5,058 nucleotides of DNA from Oscillospiraceae bacterium (GTDB lineage Bacteria > Bacillota_A > Clostridia > Oscillospirales > Ruminococcaceae): assembly GCA_900766795.1 (NCBI GenBank), contig CAAFWX010000114.1, positions 1-5,058 of the forward strand, in the 5' to 3' direction. Position numbers and translations under genes: made by a program. The notes below the pieces were generated by a model. It worked only from the letters and a program-made list of their open reading frames with translations, had not been told where the DNA came from and made no database searches. Below are positions 1-5,058 of the stretch, piece after piece (positions within the stretch are counted from its first letter, which is position 1; the number at the start of each line of letters is the position of its first letter).

Positions 1-257
1 AAAAAAGCTTATTTACCCGGTAAGAAAAATGGACACCTCACTGCCGAAATTATTGATAGTAAATCTATTCTCTTCAAGAATGGTCTCTTTTTCTATTTGT
101 ATCTCGCTGTTGGTCGTCCGGAAACCTTCTTTGGTATTTTTTACTGATATGTTGACGCGTAATAGATTATTGAGGAATGATTCGGTAATATATGCAGCTT
201 CGCGTGAACGCAAGTAACATTTACACAGATTTTACAGTAACTTAACTAAAGCGCGCT
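1..257. other. AT-rich region without a convincing gene
   Basis: This stretch is visibly more AT-rich than the rest of the window. Short open frames exist on both strands (about 62-66 codons, near 13-217), but neither has a ribosome binding site. The - strand one has no ATG and would need a TTG start at 211-213. Its translation is rich in Glu, Ile, Asn and Thr and looks somewhat protein-like, so it could be a decayed gene fragment, but I do not recognise it. No tRNA-like or riboswitch-like fold was seen by eye. The right part (214-241) holds paired direct repeats just upstream of the operon promoter. Confidence 0.5.
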
Positions 258-286
258 TTCATCTCGCTAAGGACATATAGTATAAT
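258..286 (+). promoter_or_regulatory. Probable sigma-70/sigma-A promoter of the LRR-radical SAM operon
   Basis: A perfect -10 hexamer TATAAT lies at 281-286. The best -35 match at 17-bp spacing is TTCATC at 258-263, which agrees with TTGACA at only three positions, so the promoter may need an activator or be modest in strength. Transcription would start near 292-294, leaving a leader of under 20 nt that holds the AAAGGAG ribosome binding site at 296-302. No competing promoter is evident inside the operon, and the genes downstream are tightly spaced, so this probably drives all three. Confidence 0.6.
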
Positions 287-310
287 AAGTATGGGAAAGG
301 AGCGGCGTCT

Positions 311-1411
311 ATGAGTTATTATGGAGAGAAAAGCGCAGACAGTATTCTGAAACAAGTCATTTCTCAGGAGCTTGATGAAATGTATTGCGGCAAAAAAGCG
401 ACGTCTAAGAAACTGCCCGGATTTATCGCAGGACATATCTTCAAAAGCTTAGTGATACCTATTGTTATTGCGTTATACGGGACATTTTGCAACCTCGCTG
501 TTCCCGCAATATTGGTTGCAAGCATTATGCTTATTGTAAGCCTAGTACAATTCGGAACCGAGAATAAACTCGCAGCGCTGATTGCTCACGAATCTAAGAA
601 AGCTCCCGATAAAAAAATCTCAACTATCATTTCTGAAATATGCGTATGCGAGGAGTATGATTCAGCGGTTTTCCGCCGGATAAAACGCAGACATACAATT
701 ATAAAAGCAACGATTTGTTCCGCTTTCGGAGTGCTTATGGCGGGAGTATCGGTATACTTTTTCGTGCCGTTTACTATTTATTCGCACACCGAGGGCGGCT
801 ATGCCGTCAGCCTTTGCAGAACGGGATTTGTGGGAAATCAGAGCGTTGAACGGTATCATAACGGCGAGCCTGTTGTGGGAATAAAAAGCGGCGCTTATAA
901 AAACAATTACTTTATGCGAAGCATTGATTTTCCCGATTCCATTACCTTTATTGAGGGCGAGGCATTTATGAACTGCGTTGGTCTGAGAAGCGTTGAAATC
1001 CCGCCGCTTGTTACGGAGATACGCGGCGACACTTTTCATAATTGCAAAAGCCTGCAAAACGTTTTGCTTCACGACAATATCACGGATATTCACGCGCAGA
1101 GCTTTATGGGCTGCGAAAGCCTTCGGGAAATCACTCTCCCGCACGGAATAACCGAGATACACGAAAGCACCTTTAACGGCTGCTATGCCCTTATGCGTAT
1201 AGATATCCCCGAAGGGGTAACTCGGATTGCCGCAAGAGCGTTTTTCGACTGCAACTCTCTTTACGAAGTCACCATTCCCCGAACCGTAACGGAAATAGGC
1301 AGCTCTGCTTTCAGGGATTGCGACCGATTGGAAAGCATGGCTCTGCCTGAGGGCTGCACGGTAAACGAGCGTACATTCAAGGATAGCCCGACGGTAATCC
1401 GATATTATTGA
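311..1411 (+). CDS. Membrane-anchored BspA-type leucine-rich repeat protein
   Basis: This 366-residue protein has two parts. Residues about 44-60 and 62-80 form a hydrophobic hairpin and about 132-154 a third membrane helix. The loop between them is basic (KKAPDKK near 97-102, RRIKRR at 122-127) and so is probably cytoplasmic, which puts the C-terminal half outside the cell. Residues 204-341 are six consecutive 23-residue repeats of the LRR_5/BspA kind (I-x-I-P-x-x-V-T-x-I, then A-F-x-x-C-x-x-L), followed by a degenerate seventh. BspA-like repeats usually mediate protein or surface binding; the ligand here is unknown. The ATG is chosen because AAAGGAG at 296-302 sits 8 nt upstream. The stop TGA lies within the ribosome binding site of the radical SAM gene, so the two are co-transcribed and perhaps translationally coupled. 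There is no cleavable signal peptide, LPXTG motif or catalytic domain. The fold is well supported; a role with the maturase is only inferred from position. Confidence 0.85.
   Translation: MSYYGEKSADSILKQVISQELDEMYCGKKATSKKLPGFIAGHIFKSLVIPIVIALYGTFCNLAVPAILVASIMLIVSLVQFGTENKLAALIAHESKKAPDKKISTIISEICVCEEYDSAVFRRIKRRHTIIKATICSAFGVLMAGVSVYFFVPFTIYSHTEGGYAVSLCRTGFVGNQSVERYHNGEPVVGIKSGAYKNNYFMRSIDFPDSITFIEGEAFMNCVGLRSVEIPPLVTEIRGDTFHNCKSLQNVLLHDNITDIHAQSFMGCESLREITLPHGITEIHESTFNGCYALMRIDIPEGVTRIAARAFFDCNSLYEVTIPRTVTEIGSSAFRDCDRLESMALPEGCTVNERTFKDSPTVIRYY
920..1333 (+). repeat. Six tandem 69-nt (23-residue) leucine-rich repeat units
   Basis: Six in-frame units of exactly 69 nt encode residues 204-341 of the LRR protein, with no insertion or deletion between units. 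Each unit keeps a cysteine at the same position (residues 222, 245, 268, 291, 314, 337), preceded by a phenylalanine and followed by a leucine in most units. The DNA of the units has diverged strongly, so this is an old protein-level repeat and not a recent tandem duplication. A seventh unit (residues 342-366) has lost the register and the cysteine. Confidence 0.9.
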
Positions 1412-1416
1412 GGTGG
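1410..1416 (+). promoter_or_regulatory. Ribosome binding site overlapping the LRR gene stop codon
   Basis: GAGGTGG lies just before the ATG at 1420 and shares bases with the TGA stop of the upstream gene (1409-1411). It selects ATG 1420 as the radical SAM start. The in-frame TTG at 1408, which would add four residues, has no ribosome binding site of its own and would itself overlap this one. The arrangement suggests that ribosomes ending the LRR gene can restart on the maturase. Confidence 0.7.
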
Positions 1417-1419
1417 AAA

Positions 1420-3162
1420 ATGGACAACGCGGAGAAATTCATTCATCTTTTATATGTGCCGACCATGAACTGCAATATGAGCTGCAAATACTGCTATCTT
1501 GGCGACAAAACCTCCGACAGCAATAGCGAACGCGGCTGTGTTGAAACGCTGGAATACGCTGTGGAAAAGCTGCTGAACGAGGGCGTAATGCCGTTTAATA
1601 TCTCGCTTCACGGCGGCGAGGTTACCTGTCTTTCAAAGCAGGATTTCCGCGATACGGCGGGATTCATAGCCGACTATTACGGCAAGCACAGAGCGGTTCT
1701 GGAGCAAAACGGTTTTCAAGTCGGCAGACCGCACATCAAAACAAATCTGTTCGGATTGGACAGGCATATTGACGCGATACGCGAGCTTAATATTTCCGTA
1801 AGCGGCAGCCTTGACCTGCCGTTTTCTCTGCATGATGAATTTCGAGTAACAAAAGATGGAAAATCCACCCTCTCGAAAATTCTCGAAAACATTGAGCTTC
1901 TGCGCGGTATTCCGAACCGAAAAAAGGTGTCCGCGACTATATTCAAGGAGCATTTCGACAGGCTGGAGGAACTGAAAAACGACATTATATTTCTGCACAA
2001 AAACACCTGCCTTGATATGAACGATTTCAATTTCATGATAGGCTTCGGCAGTCAGGGCGGGCTTCTTACTCCCCTCACCGAAGATGAACAGGTGCGTTTT
2101 TTCGAGGAAATGCACCGCTCGTTTGACGGCACCGAGCTTGACCGCGGCGTAAACGGCGCGTGGTTTGCGGAGTTCACCCCCGACTACTGCACAGGCTGCA
2201 TAAACTGCGGGGAGAAATTCTTTCTGCTTGAGCGCAACGGCGACATTTACTCCTGCGTAAGAGGTCAGGGGAACAGCGATTTCTTCTACGGAAACATCTA
2301 CGAAAACACCGTCAGCGAAATTCTGGATACCGCGCGCACGAAAATATTCATGGCGCATAACCAATGCGGGTTTTCCGAGGATTGCGCCGAATGCGGTTAT
2401 TTAGGGCTTTGCAGAACGGGCTGTCCGTTTGTAAAAAAGCTTTACGGGACAAAGAAATCATACACCTGCCTGCTTCAAAACAAAATCTACGAGCGAAATC
2501 CCGCGATTTATCCGAAAGACGAAAACCCGCGAAGCGAAGCGTATGGGTACACGCTGATAAATCACCCGCAGCTTTCGCAGCGTTACTACAAGCGGGAGTT
2601 TACGCTTGACCCGTCTATGCCAACGCTAGAAGAAATTGTTGCACGCGACGAGCGTCTGAAATTTATTTACAGCGACGATGTATTCCTGCTAAATATTGAC
2701 GGAATCGAGCACAGGCTTTGCTCGCAGCTTCTGCGTATGGAAAGGGAGATAGTCTGCGTTACCCCGCAGTCGGAGGTTAAGCTTTATGTACGCAAGGAAG
2801 CGCTTGCTGCCGAGTGCGACTATCCGCAGAACAACTCGCTCTACATAATGCTTTTAAGCGGCGACACTATTGTTTACGGCGACGAGGGCAGGGAAAAGCA
2901 GGCGCACATCATGACGCATCAGGTGTTCAGAAACACCCTCGCCGCTTACCCGTCTGACAAGGACGGATATTACTGCTTTGATATGTCCGCGCTTCTTCGG
3001 ATTTACTCGGACAGCATGACGGAGGATACGCCGAACAACCTTTTCTTTACAACCTCTGCGCTGCGGGATTATCACTACCTTAAACACAAGAACAACGCAT
3101 TTTATCATATTCAGGCGCAAAATCTTCCTTTTCAGAACATTGAGCTTTACTGCTGCCGATAA
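1420..3162 (+). CDS. Radical SAM/SPASM peptide maturase (putative)
   Basis: This 580-residue enzyme carries the radical SAM [4Fe-4S] motif CxxxCxxC at Cys18, Cys22 and Cys25, followed by Tyr26. It also has the SAM-contacting HGGE at 64-67 and a typical strand-turn SGSLDLPFSLHDEFR at 128-142. Residues about 257-350 form a SPASM-type region for auxiliary iron-sulfur clusters, with cysteines at 257, 260, 263, 279, 316, 322, 325, 331, 335 and 350. SPASM enzymes typically modify peptides or proteins (sactipeptide, ranthipeptide, PQQ and epimerase maturases, anaerobic sulfatase maturase). Residues about 355-580 form a long C-terminal extension I do not recognise, rich in beta-prone segments and ending in a Cys-Cys-Arg. 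The protein is longer than the 350-480 residues common for such maturases because of this extension. The small Ser/Asn-tailed protein encoded 14 nt downstream is its most likely substrate. The target and reaction are inferred; the superfamily assignment is firm. It resembles named two-gene maturase systems, possibly the 'FibroRumin' group, but I cannot confirm that here. Confidence 0.9.
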   Translation: MDNAEKFIHLLYVPTMNCNMSCKYCYLGDKTSDSNSERGCVETLEYAVEKLLNEGVMPFNISLHGGEVTCLSKQDFRDTAGFIADYYGKHRAVLEQNGFQVGRPHIKTNLFGLDRHIDAIRELNISVSGSLDLPFSLHDEFRVTKDGKSTLSKILENIELLRGIPNRKKVSATIFKEHFDRLEELKNDIIFLHKNTCLDMNDFNFMIGFGSQGGLLTPLTEDEQVRFFEEMHRSFDGTELDRGVNGAWFAEFTPDYCTGCINCGEKFFLLERNGDIYSCVRGQGNSDFFYGNIYENTVSEILDTARTKIFMAHNQCGFSEDCAECGYLGLCRTGCPFVKKLYGTKKSYTCLLQNKIYERNPAIYPKDENPRSEAYGYTLINHPQLSQRYYKREFTLDPSMPTLEEIVARDERLKFIYSDDVFLLNIDGIEHRLCSQLLRMEREIVCVTPQSEVKLYVRKEALAAECDYPQNNSLYIMLLSGDTIVYGDEGREKQAHIMTHQVFRNTLAAYPSDKDGYYCFDMSALLRIYSDSMTEDTPNNLFFTTSALRDYHYLKHKNNAFYHIQAQNLPFQNIELYCCR

Positions 3163-3176
3163 GAAAGGATAACGAC

Positions 3177-3533
3177 ATGAAAAACGGACGCCCCGAAACC
3201 TACCGCGAGATTGTGGCAATAAAAAACGCGCATTCTATCGAGAAATATGTCACGCTGACAGACCCTGGGCTTATCCCGGAGATATTTCAATTCATAATGC
3301 ACAGCCCCGCAAACAAGGTAACGCTCAACAACGGCTTTCTTACATTTACAAATTACAACGGCGAAACAGAAAAGGTTCTGCCTGTTTTATTGCGCACAAA
3401 GGTGGAGCTTCTTGTTGTCAAGCGCGACGCAGTCACAATACGACTCCCCGGCGACCGCGGGCGGAGTTTCAGCGACAGCTCATCCTCGTCAAACAACAAT
3501 AACAACAATAATAACAACAACAATAACGGATAA
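3177..3533 (+). CDS. Candidate radical SAM substrate with Ser5-Asn12-Gly tail
   Basis: This is a 118-residue protein of no family I recognise. AAAGGA at 3164-3169 sits 7 nt before the ATG, and the maturase stop is 14 nt upstream. Residues 1-95 look like a folded alpha/beta domain: a helix around 31-43 (GLIPEIFQFIMHS), then beta-prone segments around 47-60 and 66-90 ending in VTIRLP. Residues 99-118 are S-D-S5, then twelve asparagines (106-117) and a final glycine. There is no cysteine or tryptophan, no signal peptide and no membrane helix. Its place as last gene of a maturase operon and its low-complexity C-terminus suggest a RiPP precursor, with the N-terminal domain as leader and the Ser/Asn tail as core. 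If so, the chemistry cannot be Cys-based thioether formation; epimerisation, C-C or C-O crosslinks or Ser oxidation would be options. Alternatively it is a partner (recognition) protein with a disordered tail. The gene is secure; its role is inference. Confidence 0.75.
   Translation: MKNGRPETYREIVAIKNAHSIEKYVTLTDPGLIPEIFQFIMHSPANKVTLNNGFLTFTNYNGETEKVLPVLLRTKVELLVVKRDAVTIRLPGDRGRSFSDSSSSSNNNNNNNNNNNNG
3492..3527 (+). repeat. AAY trinucleotide run encoding twelve asparagines
   Basis: Twelve consecutive Asn codons mix AAC (eight) and AAT (four) without a fixed period. The interruptions make it less prone to slippage than a pure run. The tract ends at a single GGA codon before the TAA stop, so it forms the end of the protein. 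Copy number is likely to vary between strains if slippage occurs. Confidence 0.95.
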
Positions 3534-3537
3534 GCTT

Positions 3538-3578
3538 AACCCCTCGCAAGCGCCGTACTTGCGAGGGGTTTCTCTTGT
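3538..3578 (+). terminator. Intrinsic terminator closing the radical SAM operon
   Basis: A perfect 13-bp stem pairs 3538-3550 (AACCCCTCGCAAG) with 3558-3570 across a 7-nt loop. On the + strand it runs straight into a T-rich tract (TTTCTCTT and beyond). It starts five bases after the stop of the Ser/Asn-tailed protein and so ends the three-gene operon. It sits between convergent genes; on the - strand the sequence after the stem has only a weak T tract, so its use by the YibE/F gene is uncertain. Confidence 0.9.
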
Positions 3579-3590
3579 ATTATCGGGAGT

Positions 3591-4733
3591 TTACCGCTCC
3601 TTTTCACCGCTGTGCTCCGTAAGCAGCAGCCCTGCCGCAAGCGCGGTTACGGGCGCAACCGCCACGATTCCGAAGCTTCCCGCAACGGTGTGGATAAGCT
3701 CTGCGGCTATGTACTTGTAGTTAAGTATGCAGTCAAGCGGCGTGCCCTGCGCCATAAACACCATCAGCTGCGCTATGCAGCTTCCCGAGTAGGCAAGCAG
3801 CAGCGTTGTGGTTATCGTGCCCATAGCCGCTCTGCCTACGGTTATGCCGGATTTCACCGCCTCCCACGGCTTTATATCGGGCTTTTTGCGTGCTACCTCG
3901 TCTACTGCCGAGGTGATGTCAACCGCTAAATCCATCATAGCGCCCGACGAGCCGATGAATATTGCCGCCATGAAAATTTCGGTAAGGTTTAAGTCCTGAA
4001 ATCCGCAGTACAATAGGCTTTCCGACCCGCTCATAACCGCGCCGTGAATATTCATAGCCCTTGTGAACAATGCTCCCAGAACAGCGGTAAACGAAAGACC
4101 TATTATTATTCCGAGAGAGGAAGAAGCGGCTCTTTTGTCAAAGCCGTAAACAAGCGACACGATTATCACCGAAAGCAGCGCTACTATCGCTATACCCGAA
4201 AGTATCGGAGATACTCCCTTTAAGTACAGCGGAACGACTATCTTCCATATCATAAGTATCGTCAGGATAAACGACAGCACCGCACGTACTCCCGTCTGAC
4301 CCGCGAACAGTATCAGCGCTCCCACAAATATTCCCACAAGCAGCAATTCCCATGGCAGACGGTAGTGGTCGGTCATAGAAACCGAGAGTATTTCACCGCC
4401 GCGGTGAGATATCCGCACATAAGCGGTGTCGCCCGCAGAAAAAAGCTTGTCTACCTCAAGCGAACCCGAAAGCATATTGACGGCGGTGCAGGTCTGCCCC
4501 TTGAATGTACCCGAAAGGAACTCGATTTCGCAGCTCTGTTCGCCGGAGCGAATAAGCCCCGTGTCGATTATCATGCTGTCTTCGGTGGATATGACTTTTG
4601 CGGGAACGCGCTCCGTTTCCTTGTATATCAGCTTGTTCTCAAAGCCCGTCGGAACGAATATCAGCAGGATTATCACAGCTATTGCAGCAAGAACGGGCGC
4701 GTAATATCGGATAGTATTTGAGTTTATTTTCAT
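3591..4733 (-). CDS. YibE/F family integral membrane protein
   Basis: This 380-residue protein matches the YibE/F family by eye. It has an N-terminal membrane anchor (about 10-28) and an extracytoplasmic region of roughly 100 residues (about 35-125) with a small beta-rich domain. A multi-helix membrane core follows, with segments near 128-144, 149-170, 175-196, 203-225, 253-270, 307-325 and 342-372. The family's conserved stretches are present: GSSGAMMDLAVDITSAVDE at 261-279 and GRAAMGTITTTLLLAYSG at 300-317. Its molecular function is not established; it is often described as a possible transporter. The ATG at 4731-4733 is preferred because GGAG (4740-4743 on the complement) lies 6 nt upstream. 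A longer reading from a GTG at 4805 would add 24 residues encoded by a terminator hairpin and lacks a ribosome binding site. The gene converges on the radical SAM operon and lies downstream of an alkaline phosphatase gene, separated by 87 nt. I see no clear promoter in that gap, so read-through from the phosphatase is possible. Confidence 0.88.
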   Translation of the reverse strand: MKINSNTIRYYAPVLAAIAVIILLIFVPTGFENKLIYKETERVPAKVISTEDSMIIDTGLIRSGEQSCEIEFLSGTFKGQTCTAVNMLSGSLEVDKLFSAGDTAYVRISHRGGEILSVSMTDHYRLPWELLLVGIFVGALILFAGQTGVRAVLSFILTILMIWKIVVPLYLKGVSPILSGIAIVALLSVIIVSLVYGFDKRAASSSLGIIIGLSFTAVLGALFTRAMNIHGAVMSGSESLLYCGFQDLNLTEIFMAAIFIGSSGAMMDLAVDITSAVDEVARKKPDIKPWEAVKSGITVGRAAMGTITTTLLLAYSGSCIAQLMVFMAQGTPLDCILNYKYIAAELIHTVAGSFGIVAVAPVTALAAGLLLTEHSGEKER

Positions 4734-4739
4734 GGCTTG

Positions 4740-4743
4740 CTCC
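4740..4743 (-). promoter_or_regulatory. Ribosome binding site fixing the YibE/F start
   Basis: GGAG on the - strand lies 6 nt before the ATG at 4733. It is the only good ribosome binding site near the 5' end of this frame, and so decides for the 380-residue form over an extended 404-residue reading. Confidence 0.75.
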
Positions 4744-4746
4744 GTT

Positions 4747-4783
4747 AGAAAAATTTCTCCGCTGCCGTTTGTGACAGCGGAGA
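4747..4783 (-). terminator. Intrinsic terminator after the alkaline phosphatase gene
   Basis: Read on the - strand, a 9-bp GC-rich stem (4775-4783 with 4756-4764, TCTCCGCTG on one arm) encloses a 10-nt loop and is followed by AA and five T residues (4749-4753). It lies about 40 nt past the stop of the phosphatase gene and just before the YibE/F ribosome binding site. It should terminate or attenuate phosphatase transcription before the YibE/F gene. Confidence 0.8.
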
Positions 4784-4820
4784 TAAGGAAAGGAAGAGTC
4801 TTCACTATGAAGCGGTAGGT

Positions 4821-5058
4821 TTAGTTAATTCCGGTCAGCGCCGCAAGCTTGTCGTAGATTTTGGTGTTGTCGTAGTAACCGTTGAACAGCTCACTGCCTG
4901 CGCCCTTTGCGTAAACCGCTACGGGAAGTCCCGTGTGCGCATAGGATGCGAAGTTTACGCCTGATTTGTTGTTGAGAATGTGTGTGATTGTTACGGTAAG
5001 CGGCTCATAGGTGCCGTAGAGTACATATTCCTCCTGCGACTCAACTTTTTCGCCGCTC
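4821..5058 (-). CDS. Alkaline phosphatase, C-terminal end (partial)
   Basis: Only the last 78 codons are in the window; the gene continues past position 5058. Translating the complement from 5057 gives an uninterrupted frame ending in TAA at 4821-4823. The fragment shows the signature end of PhoA-family alkaline phosphatases: VNFASYAHTGLPVAVYAKG, then F-N-G-Y-Y-D-N-T-K-I before the last helix. The histidine of the HTG motif (41st residue visible) corresponds to a zinc ligand, His412 in the E. coli enzyme. The protein would hydrolyse phosphomonoesters outside the cytoplasm to release phosphate, using two zinc and one magnesium ion. The active-site serine, signal peptide and any Pho-type promoter lie outside the window. 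The gene is followed by its own hairpin terminator. Family assignment is confident; the exact subfamily is not. Confidence 0.88.
   Translation of the reverse strand, partial: SGEKVESQEEYVLYGTYEPLTVTITHILNNKSGVNFASYAHTGLPVAVYAKGAGSELFNGYYDNTKIYDKLAALTGIN

Noticed and set aside
13..213. A 66-codon - strand open frame in the AT-rich left end
   Set aside because: It has no ATG, no ribosome binding site before its TTG, and no family I recognise; an in-frame stop lies at 232-234. It may be a gene fragment but cannot be supported as a gene.
29..217. A 62-codon + strand open frame that could have been a small precursor peptide
   Set aside because: There is no proper ribosome binding site, the composition is unlike a real peptide, and it lies upstream of the operon promoter.
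662..1162. A 166-codon - strand open frame inside the LRR gene
   Set aside because: It is antisense to clear membrane helices and LRR repeats, with no recognisable domain of its own.
1633..2364. A 243-codon - strand open frame inside the maturase gene
   Set aside because: It is antisense to well-conserved radical SAM and SPASM motifs; the open frame follows from the codon use of the + strand gene.
2725..3447. Weak similarity between a short stretch of the maturase extension (EVKLYVRKEAL) and the small protein (KVELLVVKRDAV)
   Set aside because: The match covers about a dozen residues with common beta-strand composition; it is not enough to claim shared ancestry.
3538..3570. The perfect inverted repeat as a CRISPR unit or recombination site
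   Set aside because: It occurs once, sits directly after a stop codon and is followed by a T-rich tract, which is fully explained by an intrinsic terminator.
3412..3720. A + strand frame reading through the poly-Asn tract and the terminator, giving a Thr/Ile-rich product
   Set aside because: It is a frame shadow of the 118-residue gene and crosses a strong terminator hairpin into the opposing gene; no ribosome binding site.
4734..4805. A 24-residue N-terminal extension of the YibE/F protein from a GTG start
   Set aside because: It lacks a ribosome binding site, and the DNA is occupied by the terminator hairpin of the upstream phosphatase gene.

Overview
The window reads as chromosomal DNA of a Gram-positive anaerobe, most likely a gut or rumen Clostridia member of the Ruminococcus/Oscillospiraceae type. 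This is inferred from four things: a BspA-like leucine-rich repeat protein with the 23-residue repeats common in such genomes, a SPASM-type radical SAM enzyme, a YibE/F family membrane protein, and strong AAAGGAG/GGAGG ribosome binding sites with intrinsic terminators. No ribosomal or other marker gene fixes the taxon.

Layout. Positions 1-310 are AT-rich, with no convincing gene; their right end carries a promoter with a perfect TATAAT. Positions 311-3533 hold a compact three-gene operon on the + strand: (1) a three-helix membrane protein whose C-terminal half is a 23-residue leucine-rich repeat array, (2) a 580-residue radical SAM/SPASM enzyme, and (3) a 118-residue cysteine-free protein ending in Ser5-Asn12-Gly. 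The gaps between genes are 8 and 14 nt, and a perfect 13-bp hairpin terminator directly follows gene 3. Facing this operon on the - strand are a YibE/F family permease-like protein (3591-4733) and, upstream of it beyond its own terminator, the last 78 codons of a PhoA-family alkaline phosphatase (4821-5058, running off the window).

Working model. The + strand operon has the shape of a ribosomally synthesised, post-translationally modified peptide (RiPP) locus. The SPASM radical SAM enzyme would be the maturase, and the small Ser/Asn-tailed protein next to it the likely substrate, with a roughly 95-residue domain as leader and the Ser/Asn tail as core. The membrane LRR protein would act at the cell surface in an unknown way. 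The substrate has no cysteine, so thioether chemistry of the sactipeptide or ranthipeptide kind is excluded if this is the substrate. I cannot name the product. A comparison with named SPASM maturase families (for example the group I recall as the 'FibroRumin' system) would show whether it is already described. The - strand genes look like ordinary housekeeping or accessory functions unrelated to the operon.
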